The notes beneath the pieces were generated by a model. The model was not told where the DNA came from, ran no database searches, and saw only the letters and a program-made list of their open reading frames with translations. Of a stretch of DNA of 6,218 bases, positions 1 through 4,399 are shown piece by piece; positions within the stretch are counted from its first letter, which is position 1, and the number at the start of each line of letters is the position of its first letter. The DNA lies in assembly GCA_000961805.1 (NCBI GenBank), contig LADV01000069.1, forward strand, positions 1-6,218. The letters run 5' to 3'. The translations under genes were made by a program, and so were the position numbers. The DNA comes from Peptococcaceae bacterium BRH_c23 (lineage in GTDB: Bacteria; Bacillota_B; Desulfitobacteriia; Desulfitobacteriales; Desulfitobacteriaceae).

Positions 1-417
1 CCGCAATGTTAATCCGCGATTGCTTAACTCCTTCTCCAAATTGCTCCAGATTACGCCAGGTTCAACCGTAGCCGTCATGTTTTCCGTATTGATATCTAGG
101 ATCTTGTTCATTCTGACGAAGTCCACAACAATTCCGGCCTTTACTGGAACACTGCCCCCAAACCCTGCAGTTCCTGCACCTCTGGGTACAACGGGAATCT
201 TTTCTTCCTTAGCAAGTTTGGCAAGTGCTATAACGTCGTTCACACTTGTGGGTTGAACAACGCCATCCGGAGTACACCCAATCATTGCCCGAATTTGTTC
301 AGGCATGATCCCCATATCATGAGAGTAAACCACTCTTTCAACTCTATTAAAGCGCACACGATCACTAAATATCTCTTGAAGTTTAGACATCTGAACCGTC
401 GTTAGATTTTGCTTCAC
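1..417 (-). CDS. FAD-dependent GlcD/D-lactate dehydrogenase-type oxidase, N-terminal part (cut by window edge)
   Basis: This is a partial gene: 139 codons are visible and the frame stays open to base 1. It begins with GTG at 415-417, preceded by AAAGGAG about eight bases upstream. The first residues are MKQNLTTVQMSKLQ. Residues 47-110 carry the signs of the PCMH/VAO-type FAD-binding domain (FAD_binding_4): a 'QPTSVNDVIALAKLA' helix, then PRGAGTAGFGG at 78-88, the loop that binds the FAD pyrophosphate, then GIVVDFVRMNKI at 95-106 and TATVEPGV at 115-122. Known members oxidise 2-hydroxy acids such as glycolate or D-lactate and pass electrons to Fe-S partners or membrane carriers. The substrate cannot be told, because the C-terminal cap domain lies outside the window. 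Some relatives are fused to an Fe-S domain, which also cannot be judged here. The FAD fold assignment is secure; the name of the substrate is not. Confidence 0.9.
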   Translation of the reverse strand, partial: MKQNLTTVQMSKLQEIFSDRVRFNRVERVVYSHDMGIMPEQIRAMIGCTPDGVVQPTSVNDVIALAKLAKEEKIPVVPRGAGTAGFGGSVPVKAGIVVDFVRMNKILDINTENMTATVEPGVIWSNLEKELSNRGLTLR

Positions 418-683
418 TTTATTGTTCTCCTTTCAATTTGCAGCACTACCATACGAGTTTAATAAATTTGCACAAATACTTAATAAATGTTCAAAAAAAT
501 AATAGCTAATTCTCAACAAGTGCTTATTTCCACCAATCTACCCCTTCCTTTAACACCCCATTTTTAAACCATTAGTTCAAATTAAATGAACTTATTTTTA
601 ATGATTGCCAACTATTTCGACATCATTTCTTTGATTCCTGCCCGCTAATTAAATAAATTTATGTTTTTCATCTCTGCCGATAC
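418..683 (-). promoter_or_regulatory. AT-rich leader/control region of the oxidase gene
   Basis: No gene is seen in these 266 bases. On the minus strand they lead into the oxidase start. Visible elements are an inverted repeat AGTTCA-7 nt-TGAACT (574-592), a direct repeat of TTAATAAAT at 459-467 and 480-488 (21 bp apart, two helical turns), and ATTTG-CA-CAAAT at 466-477 overlapping it. A weak promoter reading is TTGTGC-16-TATGGT near the gene, but AT-rich sequence offers many such matches. The region probably contains the promoter and perhaps operator sites for the oxidase. No regulator can be named. Confidence 0.4.
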
Positions 684-720
684 AAAAAAAATAGACCTCC
701 CGAGTTAGGAACTCAAGAGG
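684..720 (-). terminator. Intrinsic terminator of the triple-XRE regulator gene
   Basis: Read on the minus strand, bases 720-696 form an 11-bp stem with a CCU loop: CCUC-UU-GAGUU paired with AACUC-GG-GAGG, the UU/GG step being two G·U pairs. It is followed by UCUAUUUUUUUU. It begins 41 bases after the regulator stop codon. The G·U pairs form only in the minus-strand transcript, which fits the direction of the gene. Confidence 0.85.
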
Positions 721-761
721 AAATAAATTCTCATGTCGATTGAGCGGATTAGAGGAAGTGC

Positions 762-1532
762 TTAATCCAAAAGTGATCGATTCCGTTTATAGAACTGAAT
801 ATAATTAAGAATAAATTTTAAATCTCCCGCTCCCAAATCCCTAACTGCCCGGAGGACTGATTGTACCCTTGGATCTCCCAAGAGAGACAAGACATCAGTA
901 TTTAACGAGGCGACTAGGTTATCTACATCTTCTTGTTCTAAGAGAAAATAACAAACCGATACTCCCAAAGCCTTAGCTACATTTTCTAATGTATCTAAAG
1001 ATGGCTCAGCCTGATTATTCTCAATCTGACTAACCATTGCAGGAGTTATTTCTGCCCGATCTGCCAAAGCAACTCCAGTAAGCCCTTGTTTTTCCCGTTC
1101 ACGACGTACACGTTCCCCCATCGAAAGCGCATCTGCCGATTTCTCCAAAAAATATCGCACTGTGACACTCAAAGCCTCACCCAAACGGTCTAACGTCTCT
1201 AAGTCAGGTTCCTCTGTCCCCTCTTCATAGGCCTGAATGCGTTCTGGCGAAATTCCCGATAGTTCACTGAGTTCTTCAATCGTTAAGCTTCGTCCCCTGC
1301 GAATAAAGCTTATTTTTTCGCCGCATACCTTTTCCGTACCAATCTCAAATAGATAGGTGGGAGAAATATTTAAGACGTCGGAAAGTTTCTTCACCATTGC
1401 TACCGATGGCTTCTTTACCCCTCGCTCAACTGCACTCAAAAACGAACAAGAGACTCCCAACTGATCTGAAAGCACTTGAAGTGTGAACCCTCTTTGTTTG
1501 CGAAAATCCCGGATCATTGTTCCTAAAGCCAT
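762..1532 (-). CDS. Transcriptional regulator with three tandem XRE (HTH_3) domains
   Basis: A 256-residue cytoplasmic DNA-binding protein. Three Cro/C1-type helix-turn-helix units follow each other at about 66-residue spacing: residues 6-62 (IRDFRKQRGFTLQVLSDQLGVS, with ERGVKKPS), 73-129 (ISFIRRGRSLTIEELSELSGIS, with EEGTEEPD) and 138-197 (ERVRREREKQGL, with ENNQAEPS). Each ends in the usual 'tLxxLxxaLxVsxxYfL' helix. Residues 205-256 form a further helical tail (DPRVQSVLRAVRDLG, then FILNYIQFYKR) without a recognised ligand domain. The middle unit is more acidic and may not contact DNA. The ATG start at 1530-1532 follows AAGGCGG nine bases upstream. The gene stands alone between hairpins at 1642-1666 and 684-720. 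An inverted repeat 26-49 bases before the start may be its own operator. Target genes are unknown; neighbours are candidates only. C29, C70 and C194 are present, but no paired-Cys sensor motif is seen. Confidence 0.9.
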   Translation of the reverse strand: MALGTMIRDFRKQRGFTLQVLSDQLGVSCSFLSAVERGVKKPSVAMVKKLSDVLNISPTYLFEIGTEKVCGEKISFIRRGRSLTIEELSELSGISPERIQAYEEGTEEPDLETLDRLGEALSVTVRYFLEKSADALSMGERVRREREKQGLTGVALADRAEITPAMVSQIENNQAEPSLDTLENVAKALGVSVCYFLLEQEDVDNLVASLNTDVLSLLGDPRVQSVLRAVRDLGAGDLKFILNYIQFYKRNRSLLD

Positions 1533-1557
1533 ATTTCATCCGCCTTATTTTAATTAG

Positions 1558-1581
1558 AATCAACCTTTATTCGTGTTGATT
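1558..1581. promoter_or_regulatory. Inverted repeat upstream of the XRE gene, candidate operator
   Basis: AATCAAC (1558-1564) and GTTGATT (1575-1581) are perfect 7-bp arms with a 10-base spacer, so the half-sites are 17 bp apart. The repeat sits between the regulator's start codon and any promoter that could drive it, a usual place for autoregulation by XRE proteins. Binding is inferred. Confidence 0.4.
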
Positions 1582-1641
1582 AAGTAGCCCCTTAAAAAAG
1601 ATATCTCATTTAATATAGCATAAGTCCAATAAACGTGTATA

Positions 1642-1666
1642 GCCCTATCACGATCAGTGATAGGGC
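1642..1666 (-). terminator. Perfect 10-bp hairpin between lgt/cytochrome remnant and the XRE gene
   Basis: GCCCTATCAC (1642-1651) pairs perfectly with GTGATAGGGC (1657-1666) around a 5-base loop. It lies downstream of lgt and the cytochrome remnant, and upstream of the regulator. Its place suggests transcription termination, but neither strand has a clear U-tract after it (minus: UAUACACGUUUAUU). A protein-binding dyad is the alternative. The strand is given for the presumed terminator role. Confidence 0.45.
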
Positions 1667-1695
1667 CGTAACCAATATTTGCTCTATCCCACTTA

Positions 1696-1859
1696 GGTGG
1701 AAGGTCTATTAGGCTTAACTTACAGCTTGGTTTTATGACAACTGGTACAGTTAGGGCGATCTAGATGCTTTGTTATCTTTGCACCGTTAGCCCCGCTTTC
1801 ATGACAGGACTTATAGTCCATGTCTTGGGTAACCTCATGAGGAATGGCAGGACTTTTAG
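1696..1859 (-). pseudogene. Decayed 3' copy of the diheme cytochrome gene
   Basis: This stretch aligns without gaps to 4142-4305, the 3' part and downstream flank of the intact cytochrome gene, at a constant offset of 2446. By hand count, 1731-1859 has 8 differences in 129 bases. On the minus strand it still reads KSPAIPHEVTQDMD, then YKSCHESGANGAKITKHLD, then CTSCHKTKL and a stop (TAA at 1722-1724). The first heme motif is broken: CKSCH has become YKSCH, while CTSCH is intact. The lipoprotein signal peptide and lipobox are missing. An in-frame TAA lies three codons before the matching part (TAA AGG GTA TCT), and no start codon or ribosome site is present. It begins about 21 bases after the lgt stop and may be transcribed with lgt, but should not give a cytochrome. 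Confidence 0.85.
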
Positions 1860-1880
1860 ATACCCTTTAGCTAAGCCAGT

Positions 1881-2660
1881 TCACTTTCTCGCAATACTCC
1901 TTGGCAAAGTCAGAACAGCGGCAGAAATAAGGACAATAACAATCATACCCACACTACTCCACTGTCCCGAAGTCCAATTGAATAGATAGCGTGCACCATC
2001 CCCTCGTAAAAATTCTAATCCGAACCGCCCTAGTGAATAGAGTACAATATAGGTTAAAAAGAGGATGCCCCTCGGCAATTTGCGCCAACGCGAAAGGATT
2101 ATGATCAGCGCAAAAACAACCATGTCCCATTGCCCTTCCCATACTTCTGCCGGCCATAAAGGTTGGCTGCCATAGGCATCATATGCTGGAGTTCCCGAGG
2201 GATAAACCAAACCAAAACCTTGATTAGTCGGGCTACCATAGGCATCCCCATTAAGAAAGCAAGCAATTCTTCCGATCCCCTGCCCTAAGATAATCCCAGG
2301 AGCGGCAATATCAGCCATTCTCCAAAAATCAAGCTGATGCTTACGAGTATAGATCCATCCTACAATAAAAGCCCCAACCAGACCTCCTTGAATAGCCATA
2401 CCGCCGTGCCATATCATAAAGCTTTCGGCAAGATGGAGGGAATAATAGTCCCACTCGTAGAAAAAGACCTGCCAAACACGTGCTCCAATAATGGCTCCAA
2501 TCACAGCAAAGAGAACCAAGTCTAAAAGATGCTGGCGGTATTCCTTCTCAGAAGAGGCTAAATGATAAGCTACCGCTAAACCAATTAATATGGCAATGGC
2601 TACCACTAAACCGTAAGATCTTAGAGAAAATCCCCCGATGCTAAATAACGTTTGCAGCAA
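1881..2660 (-). CDS. lgt: Prolipoprotein diacylglyceryl transferase
   Basis: Lgt is an integral membrane enzyme that moves diacylglycerol from phosphatidylglycerol onto the lipobox cysteine of exported prelipoproteins, the first step of lipoprotein maturation. The 259-residue product has the usual length and about seven membrane segments. Family motifs are in order: an N-terminal FSIGGFSLRSYGL (6-18), HGGMAIQGGL (85-94), the signature GRIACFLNGDAYG (130-142) with its conserved Arg and Asn, and GRFGLEFLRGDGARY (211-225) with the second conserved Arg. The start is TTG at 2658-2660. An in-frame stop eight codons upstream rules out an earlier start, and GAGGGGG sits eight bases before it. A strong promoter (2716-2744) drives it alone. 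A decayed cytochrome copy follows it. The nearby diheme lipoprotein (4166-4399) is a natural substrate. This may be an accessory second lgt, which the window cannot show. Confidence 0.95.
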   Translation of the reverse strand: MLQTLFSIGGFSLRSYGLVVAIAILIGLAVAYHLASSEKEYRQHLLDLVLFAVIGAIIGARVWQVFFYEWDYYSLHLAESFMIWHGGMAIQGGLVGAFIVGWIYTRKHQLDFWRMADIAAPGIILGQGIGRIACFLNGDAYGSPTNQGFGLVYPSGTPAYDAYGSQPLWPAEVWEGQWDMVVFALIIILSRWRKLPRGILFLTYIVLYSLGRFGLEFLRGDGARYLFNWTSGQWSSVGMIVIVLISAAVLTLPRSIARK

Positions 2661-2690
2661 ATCTTGTTCCCCCTCTTTTTAATTCATAGT

Positions 2691-2713
2691 ATTTATACCG
2701 GATTAGTATAAAT
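2691..2713. promoter_or_regulatory. Perfect dyad at the lgt transcription start, candidate operator
   Basis: ATTTATAC (2691-2698) and GTATAAAT (2706-2713) form perfect 8-bp arms with a 7-base spacer (CGGATTA). The dyad starts just past the -10 box and covers the expected +1 (about 2709). A repressor bound here would block lgt transcription. The arms are AT-rich, so chance is possible. Confidence 0.45.
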
Positions 2714-2715
2714 TA

Positions 2716-2744
2716 ATTGTAGGTTTCCATGTCCCTTTTGTCAA
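2716..2744 (-). promoter_or_regulatory. Housekeeping (sigma-A type) promoter of lgt
   Basis: On the minus strand TTGACA (2744-2739) is followed after exactly 17 bases by TACAAT (2721-2716). This is a full consensus -35 and a one-mismatch -10. Transcription should start near 2709, giving a leader of about 49 bases before the TTG start of lgt. Confidence 0.85.
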
Positions 2745-2831
2745 GTACACTCTTTATACAAAAATTCCTTGTGCCACAACATACTCATCCAAAAATTCAA
2801 GATCCGAATATGCCGTTAGCAGGAGTAACAT

Positions 2832-2867
2832 AAAAGTGGCTAAGGATTTAATCCTCAGCCACCTTTT
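2832..2867 (-). terminator. Intrinsic terminator of the small SHOCT/Met-rich gene cluster
   Basis: On the minus strand a 12-bp stem (2862-2851 with 2847-2836) closes on a 3-base loop. It reads GUGGCU-G-AGGAU and AUCCU-U-AGCCAC, so the one non-Watson-Crick position is a G·U pair. It is preceded by AAAAG and followed by UUUUAUGUU. It lies 11 bases after the stop of the last small gene and separates that cluster from the lgt promoter. Confidence 0.85.
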
Positions 2868-2877
2868 GGGCTACTAC

Positions 2878-3165
2878 TCATTTACCCTCAATATCCTTTT
2901 TCCGGCTTTGATACTCCACCGAATCTATCTCACCACGCGCATATCGTTCACTCAGAATGTCCATTCCACTCTGCTTACCTAGCCCTCCTGTATTAATGCG
3001 CGAGTTATTACGACGAAATAGATAGATACCAAGTAAAATAATCCCAATCCAGAAGATGAGCATTCCTATCCCCATCAACCCATATCCACCGCTTCCATAA
3101 CCACCATATCCACCATATCCACCATATCCCCAACCACCCATCATATTACCCCAGCCACCCATCAT
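2878..3165 (-). CDS. Gly/Tyr-rich one-TM membrane protein with C-terminal SHOCT domain
   Basis: A 95-residue protein in three parts. Residues 1-29 are a Gly/Tyr/Trp/Met-rich tail (MMGGWG twice, then GGY repeats). Residues 30-50 are one membrane helix (LMGIGMLIFWIGIILLGIYLF) followed by RRNN, which places the C-terminus in the cytoplasm by the positive-inside rule. Residues 68-93 are a SHOCT (short C-terminal) domain: MDILSERYARGEIDSVEYQSRKKDIE. SHOCT domains are short helical modules often at the ends of small membrane proteins; their role is mostly unknown. The start ATG has AAAGGAGG seven bases upstream. The gene is last of three small co-directional genes and is followed at once by a terminator. 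The repeats in the tail come from 9-bp and 21-bp DNA repeats. The outside tail might bind metal through its Met residues, but this is a guess. Confidence 0.85.
   Translation of the reverse strand: MMGGWGNMMGGWGYGGYGGYGGYGSGGYGLMGIGMLIFWIGIILLGIYLFRRNNSRINTGGLGKQSGMDILSERYARGEIDSVEYQSRKKDIEGK
3101..3127. repeat. 9-bp tandem repeat (3 perfect copies) in the GGY tail
   Basis: CCACCATAT occurs three times head to tail at 3101-3109, 3110-3118 and 3119-3127, encoding Tyr-Gly-Gly units on the minus strand. A diverged unit lies on the low-coordinate side. Perfect copies at the DNA level suggest recent slippage, so tail length could vary between strains. Confidence 0.8.
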
Positions 3166-3167
3166 AT
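3134..3167. repeat. 13-bp direct repeat spanning the start codon of the GGY-tail gene
   Basis: CCACCCATCATAT occurs at 3134-3146 and 3155-3167, 21 bp apart. On the coding strand each copy reads ATATGATGGGTGG, so the initiating Met-Met-Gly-Gly is repeated seven codons later as residues 8-11. The second ATG pair lacks a good ribosome site, so the upstream start is preferred. Confidence 0.7.
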
Positions 3168-3236
3168 AAATTCCTCCTTTAAACTAATTTTCTGTAAATA
3201 CAGCCTAGATGCTGACTTCCATAAAGTAAACCTTTG

Positions 3237-3458
3237 TTATCCCTTTTTAATGGATATTCGCTGCTTTTGGCCCAACAGTTCTTGTTTCCTCTCAAGGTAA
3301 TCCTCTCTATCAATCTCACCCCGTGCATAGCGTTCATTCAATATATCTTGTACAGTGTGCGTATGAGATTGATGGTTCATGCAGCGTGATTCTTCAAAAT
3401 TTGATGAATTAAACAAGTAAAAAGCTACGATGACTAATAGGATTAGACCAAACATCAT
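3237..3458 (-). CDS. Small one-TM SHOCT-domain protein with Cys/His patch
   Basis: A 73-residue protein. Residues 2-16 are a membrane helix (MFGLILLVIVAFYLF), followed by a short loop with a Cys/Met/His cluster (CMNHQSHTH, residues 26-34), then a SHOCT domain at 37-62 (QDILNERYARGEIDREDYLERKQELL) and a basic tail (KQRISIKKG). The SHOCT part is near-identical in key residues (ERYARGEID) to that of the next gene, so the two probably arose by duplication, though the N-terminal parts differ. The ATG follows AAGGGGAG by about eight bases. It is 19 bases downstream of the Met-rich gene and 71 bases upstream of the second SHOCT gene, so one transcript is likely. The Cys/His cluster is a plausible metal site, not a known motif. 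Function is unknown. Confidence 0.8.
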   Translation of the reverse strand: MMFGLILLVIVAFYLFNSSNFEESRCMNHQSHTHTVQDILNERYARGEIDREDYLERKQELLGQKQRISIKKG

Positions 3459-3477
3459 ATAAAATCTCCCCTTTTAA

Positions 3478-3870
3478 TTAATAGGTTTGAGATGCCATTG
3501 TGTTTCCGTTGGTCATCATACTCCCTCCAGAATTACTCATGAATTCGTTCATTCTATCAAGGTTTTCTTGCCCCATTTGAGCTTTAACCGCCTGATCTGA
3601 ATTCATAAGCTCTTGCATTTTTTCAACATCCCCTGTTTGCATTGCATTCTGCATCCCCGCTGAATTATGGAGATTTTGCATTTCGTCCGAATTCATAAAC
3701 TCTTGGTGTTGCTCTGGTGAAAACGTTTGCTGCATGAATCCTTGCATTTGCCCAAACCATCCGCTCCCTTGTTGCAGGGACGTTTCGGCTAAAGCCGGCA
3801 AAGCCATGAGCCCTAGGGCTAATGTTGCGGTTCCTAGCACTGCGGTAATTTTCTTACTAATTTTTTTCAT
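3478..3870 (-). CDS. Exported Met-rich protein with (M/H)-x3-(M/H) motifs, possible metal binder
   Basis: A 130-residue protein with a Sec signal peptide: basic start MKKISKKIT, hydrophobic core LGTATLALGLMALPALA, likely cut after ALA at 28. The 102-residue mature part has no Cys and 14 Met, with many Gln, Asn and Ser. It is predicted helical or disordered. Met and His recur four residues apart: M42/M46, H55/M59, M64/H68, M73/M77, M85/M89 and M107/M111. 'FMNSDEMQ' (58-65) and 'LMNSDQ' (88-93) show an internal repeat. Such spacing puts soft ligands on one helix face, as known for the silver/copper binders SilE and PcoE; homology to them is not claimed. The start ATG at 3868-3870 follows GGGAGG by ten bases. 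A TTG six codons earlier is in frame but overlaps the ribosome site. It heads the SHOCT gene cluster. Function is unknown; metal binding is inferred. Confidence 0.8.
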   Translation of the reverse strand: MKKISKKITAVLGTATLALGLMALPALAETSLQQGSGWFGQMQGFMQQTFSPEQHQEFMNSDEMQNLHNSAGMQNAMQTGDVEKMQELMNSDQAVKAQMGQENLDRMNEFMSNSGGSMMTNGNTMASQTY

Positions 3871-3993
3871 TTTGTATATTCCTCCCAATTAATTATTAAT
3901 TTACTGCTTTTGTTCGTCTGATTTGCTGTTGTTCCATGTCCTTAGTGTAACCCTCGGATACGATTAACTCATGAAAAAGTTGTGAATTTCTTA

Positions 3994-4031
3994 TGAAGAA
4001 GGGACCCTGAATGATCAGGATCCCTTCTTCA
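3994..4031 (-). terminator. Long hairpin after the ABC/cytochrome operon, probable terminator
   Basis: Bases 3994-4010 pair with 4015-4031 around a 4-base loop (ATGA/UCAU). The arms are GAAGAAGGGA with TCCCTTCTTC, and CCTGA with TCAGG. The single internal mismatch (C4005/A4020) becomes a U·G pair in the minus-strand RNA, giving a continuous 17-bp stem there. This supports a minus-strand transcript structure. The U-rich run after it is poor, so stalling, RNA protection or processing are alternatives. It lies between the cytochrome gene and the Met-rich gene. Confidence 0.6.
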
Positions 4032-4117
4032 AATAGTTCGTGACTCCCCTTCCATATCTCGCCTCGTGGACAGCGTTCACGCAGAATATTCAAAGCACTA
4101 AGACTTACTATGTGCTT
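4032..4117 (-). pseudogene. SHOCT-domain gene remnant
   Basis: On the minus strand the frame reads SALNILRERCPRGEI, which matches the SHOCT core of the two intact neighbours (DILNERYARGEID), with Tyr to Cys and Ala to Pro changes. The second half of the domain is lost: after GEI it runs into WKGSHELFEE instead of the DxxEYxxRK pattern. An in-frame TAG lies eight codons before, with only a TTG and no ribosome site to start translation. The frame stays open to 3896, but this continuation crosses the long hairpin and matches no family I know. It is most likely a broken third SHOCT gene that lost its membrane part. A short expressed peptide cannot be excluded. Confidence 0.6.
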
Positions 4118-4165
4118 CTATACGAACCTGAGTGGCATTATGGCGGAAGGTCAATAAATCTTAGA

Positions 4166-4399
4166 TTACTCCTTGACTTTATGACAACTGGTACAGTTAG
4201 GCCGATCTAAATGTTTTGTTATCTTTGCACCATTAGCCCCGCTTGCATGGCAGGACTTACAGTCCATGTCTTGGGTAACCTCATGAGGAATGGCAGGACT
4301 TTTAGCAACTTTTGGTGCTGGTTCTTTGGTTCCGCCACACCCCACCAGAATTACTGTTAAGAAAACCGCCAGGATTAAAAGAAGTCCGCGTTTTTTCAT
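4166..4399 (-). CDS. Diheme c-type cytochrome lipoprotein
   Basis: A 77-residue protein. Residues 1-20 are a lipoprotein signal peptide ending in the lipobox LVGC, so C21 should be lipidated by Lgt and the protein held on the outer face of the membrane. After a short Lys/Pro/Ala linker come two heme c motifs, CKSCH (47-51) and CTSCH (69-73). H39 and H63 are candidate distal heme ligands, in PHE and KHLD contexts. Assembly would need a cytochrome c maturation system, not in this window. The ATG (4397-4399) overlaps the ATPase stop (ATGA), so translation is probably coupled and the protein belongs to the transporter operon. That context suggests electron transfer linked to the transporter, for example to reduce a metal outside the cell; this is inference. 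A decayed second copy lies at 1696-1859. It is a small member by cytochrome standards. Confidence 0.9.
   Translation of the reverse strand: MKKRGLLLILAVFLTVILVGCGGTKEPAPKVAKSPAIPHEVTQDMDCKSCHASGANGAKITKHLDRPNCTSCHKVKE

Noticed and set aside
20..256. Open frame on the plus strand at the left edge
   Set aside because: It runs antisense to the FAD oxidase, whose family motifs and ribosome site are clear.
1586..1634. Promoter for the XRE gene read as TTGGAC-17-AGATAT
   Set aside because: The -10 match is poor, and equally weak matches are found nearby, so no promoter is called.
1642..1666. Resemblance of CCCTATCA/AGTGATAGGG to the tet operator
   Set aside because: The half-sites are several bases too far apart, and no TetR or tetracycline resistance gene is in the window; likely chance.
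1765..1989. Plus-strand open frame of 74 codons
   Set aside because: It is antisense to the decayed cytochrome copy and the lgt end; its sequence is explained by those.
3871..3888. Longer start (TTG) for the Met-rich protein, adding MGGIYK
   Set aside because: The TTG lies at the GGGAGG ribosome site, and the added residues spoil a typical signal peptide start.
3896..4093. A 65-residue protein starting with TTG
   Set aside because: There is no ribosome site, only the first 13 residues look like a known domain, and the rest crosses a 17-bp hairpin. It is kept only as a SHOCT remnant.
4093..4117. AAGCAC/GTGCTT inverted repeat after the cytochrome gene as a terminator
   Set aside because: There are only six pairs with a 13-base loop and no U-tract.
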